Shown piece after piece: positions 6,686 to 11,623 of a DNA stretch of 11,623 nucleotides. Source of the DNA: Actinomycetota bacterium (GTDB taxonomy: Bacteria > Actinomycetota > Actinomycetes > Mycobacteriales > Jatrophihabitantaceae); NCBI GenBank assembly GCA_019241805.1, contig JAFAWL010000161.1, forward strand, positions 1-11,623, written 5' to 3'. How positions within the stretch are numbered: position 1 is the first letter of the stretch; each line of letters begins with the position of its first letter. The translations under genes and the position numbers were made by a program. The notes below the pieces were generated by a model that made no database searches, was not told where the DNA came from, and was given only the letters and a program-made list of their open reading frames with translations.

Positions 6686-6691
6686 CCTCCT
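6686..6691 (-). promoter_or_regulatory. Ribosome binding site inside the alternative lipoprotein reading frame
   Basis: AGGAGG on the minus strand, 10 nt before GTG 6675. It argues that lipoprotein translation starts at 6675 rather than at the GTGA overlap at 6726, which has no recognisable site. Confidence 0.5.
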
Positions 6692-6722
6692 GTCCGGCGC
6701 CCCGACCGGCTCGGCAGCCGGC

Positions 6723-8711
6723 TCACGCTCGCGGCGGTTCCGGCGCCACGTTACCGGGCGGACGTCCCGTCGCCGGCCGTGGTCCGGCGGCCGGAGGAAC
6801 GTTCGGGCGGTTGGGTGGCACGGGACCGGCACCGGGTCGATAGGTCGGCTGCGGGTAGCCGCCAGTAGGCGGAGCGGCCGGCGCCCGCCCGGGGCCGCCC
6901 GGTGGCGGATAACCTGCGACCGGCTTGCCGGTGGGTGGCGCCGGACGGACGGCGCCCTGGTCGTGCGCGTAGTGCCCGGCTCCGTGATCGGCGGCGGTGT
7001 GCGGGGAATCAGCGCGTGCACGCAGCAGGACGAGAACGCACACCACCACGGCGACCGCCCCGCCGACGATGAAGCCGAGATCGCCGTCCTGGCTGGGCAA
7101 CAGGCAACCGAGGGCGGCGCCGACGACCCAGGCGAGCTGCAGGAACGTCTCGCTGCGCGCAAACCCGCTCGAACGCAGGGTTTCGGCGACATCGCGCTGG
7201 ATCACGGCGTCGAGCGCGATCTTGCCCAGTGCGTTGGCCGACGACGCTAGCAGCATGCCGATAACCGCGAGATCGATGCTGAAGACCAGGCCGACGAGCA
7301 AGCAGCTGACCGCCGCGATTCCTAGACAGATGGTCACGACGACCTCGGGGCGGCTCAGCTTCAGCCGGGCGCCCAGGCCGGTACCGAGGAAGTTGCCCAC
7401 GCCGGCCGCGCCGACGATCGCGCCCAGGGCGAGGATCGCCGAGAAACCGTGCCGGGTGGATTCCACCCAGAACGCCATGAAGATCGTGAGTAGGCCGGCC
7501 AGGAAGCGCAGCGCCGACTCGCCCTCCAGCGCGATGATGACCTGCGGGACGAACCCGCGTCTGGCCCAACTGCGAATCCGTTGTAGCGGCGGAACGTGTG
7601 CCTGTGTTCGCGGGCGTGCGGGTTCCTCGGGATGTCGAGGTGCGGGCGTCGCCGAATCGACTTCCGGGGGCAGTCGGAAGGCGAAGTAGGCGCAGGCGGC
7701 GAACGCGATCGCCGTGACCCAGAGACCGGCGGCGTACGACCCGGTCACCTTGATGACGGCACCGACGATCGCGCCACCGATGATCGCCGCGCCCAGACCG
7801 AACACGGACAGCCGCGCATTCGCCTCGACCAACGTCATGCTCGGCGGCACGAGGCGCGGGGCGGCCGCGGCGCGCACGACGCTGTAGGCCTTCGAGAGCA
7901 CCAGCGAGCCCAGTGCGCAGGGATAGAGCACCAGCAGGTTCGTCGCGTGCCCCGCCATGATCACCGCGAGAATCGCCCGGCCGATGCCGGTGCCGGCCAT
8001 CGCCCATCGTCGGCCGTGCTGAAAACGATCGAGCGCGGGCCCGATGACCGGCGCCACGATCGCGAACGGCGCCATCGTCACCAGCAGATAGAGCAGCACG
8101 TTGCCGCGCTGGGCGTGGGTGGACGCACCGAAGAACACGGTGCTCGCGAGGGCCACCGTGATCATGGCGTCGGTGCCGAAGGACAGCACCTGGTTCCAGA
8201 TGAGGGCCGTCAGCCCCGATTCACGCGCTCCGTCGGCCTGGCTGGCCGAGATGACCTTGCGGGTGACGGCGCGAGCCGCGTGGTGCGTTCCGATTGCGGC
8301 CGCGCGGGCGCCTCCCGCCAGGCGTCCGCGGCTCGCGGCGGCGTCGACGCCTGTAGTCGATGCGCCCGGCCAAGGCCCACCGTTGTGGTAGGTCGGGGCG
8401 CCGAAGCCCTCACTGCCTCCCGGGGCCGGGTCGCCCCCGGCGGGATACGGCCGCGTTGGTCGTTGCGGCCCTGGCGGACCGTAGTGCGGCGGCGCACCGT
8501 ACTGGCCGGGTGGACCGTATTGCTGCGGCGGGCCGTATTGCGCCGGCGGACCGTATTGCGCCGGCGGACCGTATTGCGGTGGTGGCGGTGGCGATCCGGG
8601 CTGCGGCGCGGGATGCGCCGGAGGTGCTGCGGCCGGTCGCCCAGGATGCGAGGTGTGGCCTGACCTCGAGAACCGCCGTCGCGGTTGCTCCTGCGGGTTG
8701 CGTCCAGCCAC
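6723..8711 (-). CDS. Major facilitator superfamily transporter with proline-rich cytoplasmic tails
   Basis: Membrane permease of 662 residues; substrate unknown. Residues about 165-565 hold 11-12 hydrophobic segments, including 203-225, 301-320, 324-346, 425-445, 456-476, 478-495 and 545-563. The central hydrophilic loop (about 347-388) splits them into two MFS halves. The loop PVIGPALDRFQHGRR at 221-235 is the typical MFS loop 2-3 motif. Residues 1-125 form a disordered Pro/Gly tail with six YGPP-type repeats (46-81), and residues 568-662 form a second Pro-rich tail; typical MFS proteins (400-450 residues) lack both. The GTG start has AGGA 8 nt upstream. It is the first gene of the operon with the lipoprotein, mqnB and mqnD. 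It is the counterpart, from memory, of mycobacterial Rv0876c. Starts of this gene and the divergent DUF3027 gene are only 31 bp apart. Confidence 0.88.
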   Translation of the reverse strand: MAGRNPQEQPRRRFSRSGHTSHPGRPAAAPPAHPAPQPGSPPPPPQYGPPAQYGPPAQYGPPQQYGPPGQYGAPPHYGPPGPQRPTRPYPAGGDPAPGGSEGFGAPTYHNGGPWPGASTTGVDAAASRGRLAGGARAAAIGTHHAARAVTRKVISASQADGARESGLTALIWNQVLSFGTDAMITVALASTVFFGASTHAQRGNVLLYLLVTMAPFAIVAPVIGPALDRFQHGRRWAMAGTGIGRAILAVIMAGHATNLLVLYPCALGSLVLSKAYSVVRAAAAPRLVPPSMTLVEANARLSVFGLGAAIIGGAIVGAVIKVTGSYAAGLWVTAIAFAACAYFAFRLPPEVDSATPAPRHPEEPARPRTQAHVPPLQRIRSWARRGFVPQVIIALEGESALRFLAGLLTIFMAFWVESTRHGFSAILALGAIVGAAGVGNFLGTGLGARLKLSRPEVVVTICLGIAAVSCLLVGLVFSIDLAVIGMLLASSANALGKIALDAVIQRDVAETLRSSGFARSETFLQLAWVVGAALGCLLPSQDGDLGFIVGGAVAVVVCVLVLLRARADSPHTAADHGAGHYAHDQGAVRPAPPTGKPVAGYPPPGGPGRAPAAPPTGGYPQPTYRPGAGPVPPNRPNVPPAAGPRPATGRPPGNVAPEPPRA
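8469..8576 (-). repeat. In-frame hexapeptide repeat region in the MFS N-terminal tail
   Basis: The minus strand encodes six consecutive six-residue units of the form [Q/H]YGxPx (residues 46-81). At DNA level two 18-bp copies are identical (CGCCGGCGGACCGTATTG on plus, 8541-8558 and 8559-8576) and the others have diverged. Tandem identity makes the segment prone to length variation by slippage. Confidence 0.8.
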
Positions 8712-8737
8712 GGTCTCAATCCTGCCTCACCGCACTG

Positions 8738-8755
8738 TCACAATGGCAGTTGTGA
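8738..8755. promoter_or_regulatory. Inverted repeat at the start of the DUF3027 gene
   Basis: TCACAA (8738-8743) and TTGTGA (8750-8755) form a perfect 6-bp inverted repeat with a 6-bp spacer. It covers both candidate start codons of the plus-strand gene and lies 27 bp upstream of the divergent MFS start. CACAAT (8739-8744) could also act as a -10 for a leaderless message starting at GTG 8752. Repeats this short arise by chance, so this is a weak operator candidate. Confidence 0.25.
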
Positions 8756-9735
8756 ACGACGTTTCGGCGCTGCCACCCGCGATACCGTCCGCTATCGGTG
8801 GTGATGTCGGCTCGGGCGCAGCCGACCTCGTGCTGGCCGGGGCGGCTGAGCTGGCCCGCAGCGCGGCGGACTACGAGGCGGGTACAGCGGTCGGTGCCCA
8901 TCTGGGCGTGCGGCGTGAAGGCGACGACCTCAGTGCCTGTCATTCGTTCGCCGCCGACTTGCCCGGCTACCGCGGTTGGTACTGGGCCGTGATCGTCAGC
9001 CGCGTGCCCGACTCGGCGCACGTCACCGTCGACGAGGTCGTGCTGCTGCCGGGCGGCGATGCGCTGCTCGCGCCGGCCTGGGTCCCGTGGAACGAGCGGT
9101 TGCGGCCGGGCGACCTGGCGCCCGGTGATCTGCTGCCGACCGCGCCCGACGACGAACGCCTCGTGCCGGGCTACGTGTTCTCCGACGATCCGGCGGTGGA
9201 AGAGGTCGCGTTCGAACTCGGGCTCGGCCGCGAACGCGTGTTCTCGCGCGAAGGCCGACTGGACACGGCGGATCGCTGGTCGGACAGCGACTACGGGCCG
9301 GCGGCGCCGATGGCTCGCCAGGCGCCCGCGAACTGCGGCACCTGTGGGTTCTTCCTGCCACTGGCCGGGTCGTTGCGAGCCGGCTTCGGTGCCTGTGGCA
9401 ACCAGTTCTCCAACGCCGACGGACGGGTGGTCAGCGTCGAATACGGGTGCGGCGCGCACTCTCAGGCGCTGGTGGAGTTGCCGCCCCTGTCCGAACCGTT
9501 GCTCGGCCCGGTTTACGACGACGGAGAGCAGCTCGAAGCCGGTTCGCTTGCCGCGGACTCGCGCGGATCGAGCGAGCCGACCGGGTCGGCCGACGATTCC
9601 TCAGACGGTGCGACCCTGGGCGCGGTGCCGGTTCATGATGGCGTAACCGATCAGGCCGAGGATCCAGCCGGCGAGGCAGGTCCAGAGCCAGAGGCGGTGA
9701 TGGTGTCGACCGAGCCAGCCGTAGAAGGGCAGTAG
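8743..9735 (+). CDS. DUF3027 family protein with four-cysteine motif
   Basis: Conserved actinobacterial protein of unknown function, matching from memory the Rv0877/DUF3027 family, which is also next to the MFS gene. It is 330 residues from ATG 8743; GTG 8752 (327 residues, possibly leaderless) is equally possible because neither has a Shine-Dalgarno. The N-terminal domain includes PGYRGWYWAV and VTVDEVVLLPGGDALLAPAW, hallmarks of the family. A probable metal site follows: Cys198-x2-Cys201, Cys218 and Cys236, within NCGTCGFFLPLAG, ACGNQFSNADG and YGCGAHS. This suggests a zinc-ribbon-like nucleic-acid or protein binder, which is inference. The last about 60 residues are acidic, low-complexity and end inside the antisense DUF2530 gene. 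No membrane segment or signal peptide is seen. Confidence 0.88.
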   Translation: MAVVNDVSALPPAIPSAIGGDVGSGAADLVLAGAAELARSAADYEAGTAVGAHLGVRREGDDLSACHSFAADLPGYRGWYWAVIVSRVPDSAHVTVDEVVLLPGGDALLAPAWVPWNERLRPGDLAPGDLLPTAPDDERLVPGYVFSDDPAVEEVAFELGLGRERVFSREGRLDTADRWSDSDYGPAAPMARQAPANCGTCGFFLPLAGSLRAGFGACGNQFSNADGRVVSVEYGCGAHSQALVELPPLSEPLLGPVYDDGEQLEAGSLAADSRGSSEPTGSADDSSDGATLGAVPVHDGVTDQAEDPAGEAGPEPEAVMVSTEPAVEGQ

Positions 9736-9876
9736 CGCGACGAAGGTTACGAACCACAGGGCTGTGCCGGCCGCGATGATTCGCCGAGCGTTGACGGGGA
9801 CCGGTTCCGGGGCCTCGGCCAGTTCGCCGGCGCGTGAGCCTGGGCGGTCGGCGTCGGGAGGCGGCGGCGCGGACAC
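9601..9876 (-). CDS. DUF2530 family small membrane protein
   Basis: A 91-residue protein with a Pro-rich N-terminus (1-30) and two membrane helices (about 33-53, IIAAGTALWFVTFVALL, and 62-80, LWLWTCLAGWILGLIGYAI), separated by a short His/Arg turn. It is a cytoplasmic-membrane protein of unknown function. It matches the actinobacterial DUF2530 family and the position of mycobacterial Rv0879c (from memory), between the DUF3027 and MarR genes. GTG 9876 has no Shine-Dalgarno, but TAACCT on the minus strand lies exactly 6 nt before it, fitting a leaderless transcript. Its last 135 bp overlap the 3' end of the DUF3027 gene on the other strand. Within the overlap this frame keeps about 88% G/C at third positions, so it is the frame under normal codon use. 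Confidence 0.85.
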   Translation of the reverse strand: MSAPPPPDADRPGSRAGELAEAPEPVPVNARRIIAAGTALWFVTFVALLPFYGWLGRHHHRLWLWTCLAGWILGLIGYAIMNRHRAQGRTV

Positions 9877-9882
9877 GATTCG

Positions 9883-9888
9883 AGGTTA
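9883..9888 (-). promoter_or_regulatory. Candidate leaderless -10 of the DUF2530 gene
   Basis: TAACCT on the minus strand (TANNNT type) is separated by 6 nt from the GTG start at 9876, so transcription would begin at the start codon. It overlaps a GTTAG half-site on the plus strand (9885-9889), so the MarR protein encoded divergently could compete with polymerase here. No good -35 is seen. Confidence 0.4.
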
Positions 9889-9921
9889 GTGGGCATGCAG
9901 TTAGTGCTAGCGGTTACCATG

Positions 9922-9942
9922 ATCGTTAGCTAAACTAATGAT
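9922..9942 (+). promoter_or_regulatory. Palindromic operator and leaderless -10 of the marR-type gene
   Basis: ATCGTTAG (9922-9929) and CTAATGAT (9935-9942) form a 7-of-8 inverted repeat with a 5-bp spacer, ending directly at the ATG of the MarR gene. Inside it, TTAGCTAA (9926-9933) is a perfect palindrome of the AT-rich type bound by MarR proteins. TAAACT (9931-9936) fits TANNNT and lies exactly 6 nt before the ATG, so the message is probably leaderless. Its -10 is buried in the operator, as expected for autorepression. Further GTTAGTG half-sites lie at 9885-9891 and 9900-9906. Confidence 0.55.
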
Positions 9943-10380
9943 ATGAGCGCGACGGTTCGAGCGACTACGCCGGAGCTGGCGGCGGAGTTGCGCCCGGCTC
10001 TGCTGCGCTTGACCCGGCTCATCCGCATCCAGCGGGTGGACGTATCGGTAACCCTTACGCAGCTGTCCGCGATGTCGATTCTCGATTCGCGCGGACCGAT
10101 GAGCGCGGGCGAACTCGCCGCGTACGAGCGGGTTCAGCCGCCGTCGATGACCAAGGTCTTGGCGAACCTGGAGGAACGACGCCTGGTCGAGCGCAGCGTG
10201 CACCCGAACGACAAGCGGCAGGCCATCATTGCGTTGACCGGGGCCGGTCGTGAGCTGGTTGCCTCGGAGCGGCGCTCGCGCGACGCCTGGCTCGCCCGCC
10301 AGTTGTCCGAGCTGAGCTTGGAGGACCGCATGTTGCTCGAAAAAGTGATCCCCCTGCTGAACCGGCTGGCCGAAATCTGA
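9943..10380 (+). CDS. MarR family transcriptional regulator
   Basis: Dimeric winged-helix DNA-binding regulator, 145 residues, a normal length for the family. Helices at about 9-35 and 112-145 form the dimer interface. The DNA-binding domain spans about 38-105: TLTQLSAMSILDSRG, helix-turn-helix at about 53-80 (MSAGELAAYERVQPPSMTKV, recognition helix around 65-79), and the wing HPNDKRQAIIALTGAGREL at 87-105 with the family's conserved Asp-x-Arg. It resembles mycobacterial Rv0880 in position (recalled from memory). ATG 9943 lacks a Shine-Dalgarno but is preceded at 6 nt by a -10-like TAAACT, so it is likely leaderless. A palindrome over that -10 suggests autorepression, and the 66-bp divergent region suggests control of the DUF2530 gene too. 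The ligand is unknown. Confidence 0.94.
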   Translation: MSATVRATTPELAAELRPALLRLTRLIRIQRVDVSVTLTQLSAMSILDSRGPMSAGELAAYERVQPPSMTKVLANLEERRLVERSVHPNDKRQAIIALTGAGRELVASERRSRDAWLARQLSELSLEDRMLLEKVIPLLNRLAEI

Positions 10381-10385
10381 GTTCG

Positions 10386-10401
10386 GCGCGGCCGACCGCG
10401 C
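10386..10401 (+). terminator. Candidate weak terminator after the MarR gene
   Basis: GCGCGG and CCGCGC form a 6-bp stem with the 4-nt loop CCGA, starting 6 nt after the MarR stop and followed by TAATTGT. The stem is strong but the U-run is poor, so termination may be partial. It would separate the MarR message from the methyltransferase gene. Confidence 0.4.
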
Positions 10402-10425
10402 TAATTGTCGGCGCGGGCTCCGAAA

Positions 10426-10431
10426 GACAAT
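10426..10431 (+). promoter_or_regulatory. Candidate leaderless -10 of the RNA methyltransferase gene
   Basis: GACAAT lies 6 nt before ATG 10438, the same spacing as for the MarR and DUF2530 genes. TTGTCG (10405-10410) could be its -35, with a 15-nt spacer that is shorter than usual. It supports ATG 10438 as the start, because no Shine-Dalgarno is present. Confidence 0.35.
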
Positions 10432-10437
10432 GATCCG

Positions 10438-11226
10438 ATGCAGCCGGTCGACATCCGCGATGCGGCCGACCCGCGACTGGACGACTTTCGCAATCTGTCC
10501 GATTCCGACGTGCGGCCGGACCGGCGCGGGGTGGTCATCGCCGAAGGTATGAACGTCGTCCGAAGATTGGTCGACTCGCCCTACTGTGTGCGGGCCGTTG
10601 CCGGTGTTCCGGGCCGCATCGACGCGCTGGCGGCTGTGCTCGATCGACTCGACGCCCCCGTGTATCGCCTCGACAAGTGGGTGTTGAGCGACGTCGTGGG
10701 ATTCCGCGTCACGCGCGGTGTTCTCGCCGCTGCCGATCGGGGCCCGTCACTGACGGTCGAGACCGTGCTCGCCGGCGCGCGCCGGCTCGTCGTCTGCGAA
10801 TCGATGAACGATTTCGAGAACCTCGGGGCGTTGTTCCGCAACGCGGCGGCCTTCGGAATCGAGGGGGTCCTGCTCGACGCGCGGTGCGCCGACCCGCTGT
10901 ATCGCCGAAGTGTGCGGGTGTCGATGGGGCACGTCCTTCGCGTGCCGTTCGCGACCCTGCCCGGACCGTGGCCGCAGGCGTTGTCGGTGCTTCGTGGACG
11001 CGGAATCGAACTACTAGCGCTGACACCGCGGCCACAGGCCGAACCGCTGTCCACAGTGCCGATCCCGTCGGCCTGGGCGGTGCTCCTGGGCGCGGAAGGT
11101 CCGGGTCTGAGTGACGCTGCCCTCGCCACGGCCGATCGGCGGGTGCGCATTCCGATGGCGCATGGCGTCGACTCGCTCAACGTGGCGACCGCCGCCGCAG
11201 TCGCATTCGCCCATCTCACCGGCTGA
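10438..11226 (+). CDS. SpoU/TrmH family RNA 2'-O-methyltransferase
   Basis: SAM-dependent methyltransferase of the SPOUT (trefoil-knot) superfamily, modifying 2'-OH of rRNA or tRNA in the cytoplasm; the exact target is unknown. It is 262 residues from ATG 10438. An in-frame TTG at 10405 would add 11 unlikely residues. Residues about 1-100 are the substrate-binding N-terminal domain (GVVIAEGMNVVRRLV at about 31-45). The catalytic domain has motif 1 FENLGALFRNAAAFG (about 126-140, Asn128 and Arg134), motif 2 LLGAEGPGLS (216-225) and motif 3 IPMAHGVDSLNVATAAAVA (238-256), which holds the SAM-binding knot. It corresponds to mycobacterial Rv0881 by order (from memory). It follows MarR after a candidate terminator, and its stop codon abuts the stop of the convergent ABC gene with no gap. 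Confidence 0.93.
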   Translation: MQPVDIRDAADPRLDDFRNLSDSDVRPDRRGVVIAEGMNVVRRLVDSPYCVRAVAGVPGRIDALAAVLDRLDAPVYRLDKWVLSDVVGFRVTRGVLAAADRGPSLTVETVLAGARRLVVCESMNDFENLGALFRNAAAFGIEGVLLDARCADPLYRRSVRVSMGHVLRVPFATLPGPWPQALSVLRGRGIELLALTPRPQAEPLSTVPIPSAWAVLLGAEGPGLSDAALATADRRVRIPMAHGVDSLNVATAAAVAFAHLTG

Positions 11227-11623
11227 TCAGGACACGAGCGACTCGCGCCATGACTCGTGTAAGGCCGCGAACTGTCCGGTACCGCGGGCGATGAGTTCGG
11301 CCGGACTGCCGTCCTCGACGACTCGGCCCTCGTCGAGGACAAGGACCCGATCGGCGATCTCAACGGTCGAGAGGCGGTGCGCGATGATGAGCGCCGTGCG
11401 CTCGTGCAGCACTGTGCGCAGCGCACGCTGCACCGCCCGCTCGGTCGGTACGTCCAGGGACGAGGTCGCCTCGTCGAGAATGAGCACGGCCGGATCGGCC
11501 AGGAAGGCCCGCGCAAAGGCGATCAGCTGCCGCTGACCGGCCGATAGCCGGCCGCCGCGTTTGCGAACGTCGGTGTCGTAGCCGTCGGGCAGGTCACGGA
11601 TGAATGCGTCGGCACCGACGGCC
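11227..11623 (-). CDS. ABC transporter ATP-binding (exporter-type) protein, C-terminal part
   Basis: Only the last 131 residues are in the window; the N-terminus lies beyond the right edge. They form the second half of an ABC nucleotide-binding domain. This part holds ADAFIRDLPDGYDTDV, the signature LSAGQRQL, Walker B VLILDEATSSLD, the D-loop SSLD, the switch histidine in IIAHRLSTV, and the closing LDEGRVVEDGSPAELI. The IRDLPDGYDT segment and the LST after the H-loop are typical of fused permease-ATPase exporters (MsbA/MDR type), in which the ATPase is C-terminal. The membrane half is therefore expected outside the window. The product would be an inner-membrane exporter; substrate unknown. 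It ends directly against the methyltransferase gene. Confidence 0.93.
   Translation of the reverse strand, partial: AVGADAFIRDLPDGYDTDVRKRGGRLSAGQRQLIAFARAFLADPAVLILDEATSSLDVPTERAVQRALRTVLHERTALIIAHRLSTVEIADRVLVLDEGRVVEDGSPAELIARGTGQFAALHESWRESLVS

Noticed and set aside
6676..6726. GTG 6726 as the lipoprotein start (GTGA overlap with MFS stop)
   Set aside because: It is possible, but AGGAGG lies downstream of it and the signal peptide is cleaner from GTG 6675.
7596..8663. A 355-codon plus-strand open frame across the MFS gene
   Set aside because: Its sequence is Arg/Gly/His-rich without helices or motifs, and it ends in translated antisense of the YGPP repeats.
10405..10437. TTG 10405 as start of the RNA methyltransferase
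   Set aside because: There is no Shine-Dalgarno, the extra 11 residues are not family-like, and a -10-like GACAAT precedes ATG 10438 by 6 nt.

Overview
This window looks like chromosomal core DNA from a high-GC actinobacterium. Coding frames have strongly G/C-ended codons and GTG starts are common. Several genes lack a Shine-Dalgarno sequence and instead have a -10-like hexamer 6 nt before the start codon, the actinobacterial leaderless arrangement. Gene content and order resemble, from memory, the Mycobacterium tuberculosis Rv0861c-Rv0881 neighbourhood (XPB helicase, helicase-associated protein, CspB-like protein, lipoprotein, MFS, DUF3027, DUF2530, MarR, SpoU methylase). However, the window also carries two futalosine-pathway menaquinone genes (mqnB, mqnD), which mycobacteria lack. 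This points to a non-mycobacterial actinomycete such as a Streptomyces or Frankia/Acidothermus-type lineage.

Layout. (1) 1-4079, minus strand: a 65-residue unknown protein, then a 790-residue helicase-associated protein 6 nt downstream, then the XPB/ERCC3-type DNA helicase, which runs off the left edge. The last two genes are separated by a gap holding three 17-bp tandem repeats. (2) 4080-4318: a 239-bp non-coding gap with a candidate promoter and a 5'-UTR hairpin for a CspB-like cold-shock protein (4319-4702, plus). (3) 4731-8711, minus strand: a tightly overlapped four-gene operon, MFS permease > lipoprotein > mqnB > mqnD, with junctions overlapping by 1-4 nt or coupled. (4) 8743-9735, plus: a DUF3027 protein with a four-cysteine motif. 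Its low-complexity tail overlaps, tail to tail for 135 bp, a small two-TM DUF2530 membrane protein (9601-9876, minus). (5) 9943-11226, plus: a MarR-type regulator with an operator-like palindrome over its own -10, then a SpoU/TrmH-family RNA methyltransferase. (6) 11227-11623, minus: the C-terminal end of an ABC exporter ATPase. It converges on the methyltransferase with zero spacing.

How the genes work together. The helicase and its large partner are probably one DNA-repair unit. MqnB hydrolyses futalosine and MqnD makes 1,4-dihydroxy-6-naphthoate in menaquinone biosynthesis; why they share an operon with a transporter and a lipoprotein is not known. MarR may control itself and the divergent DUF2530 gene. 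I see no mobile elements, CRISPR arrays, tRNA or rRNA genes. The most unusual things are the tandem repeats upstream of the helicase gene, the WYL-like end of its partner, the antisense coding overlap and the palindromic MarR promoter. None amounts to a clearly new system.
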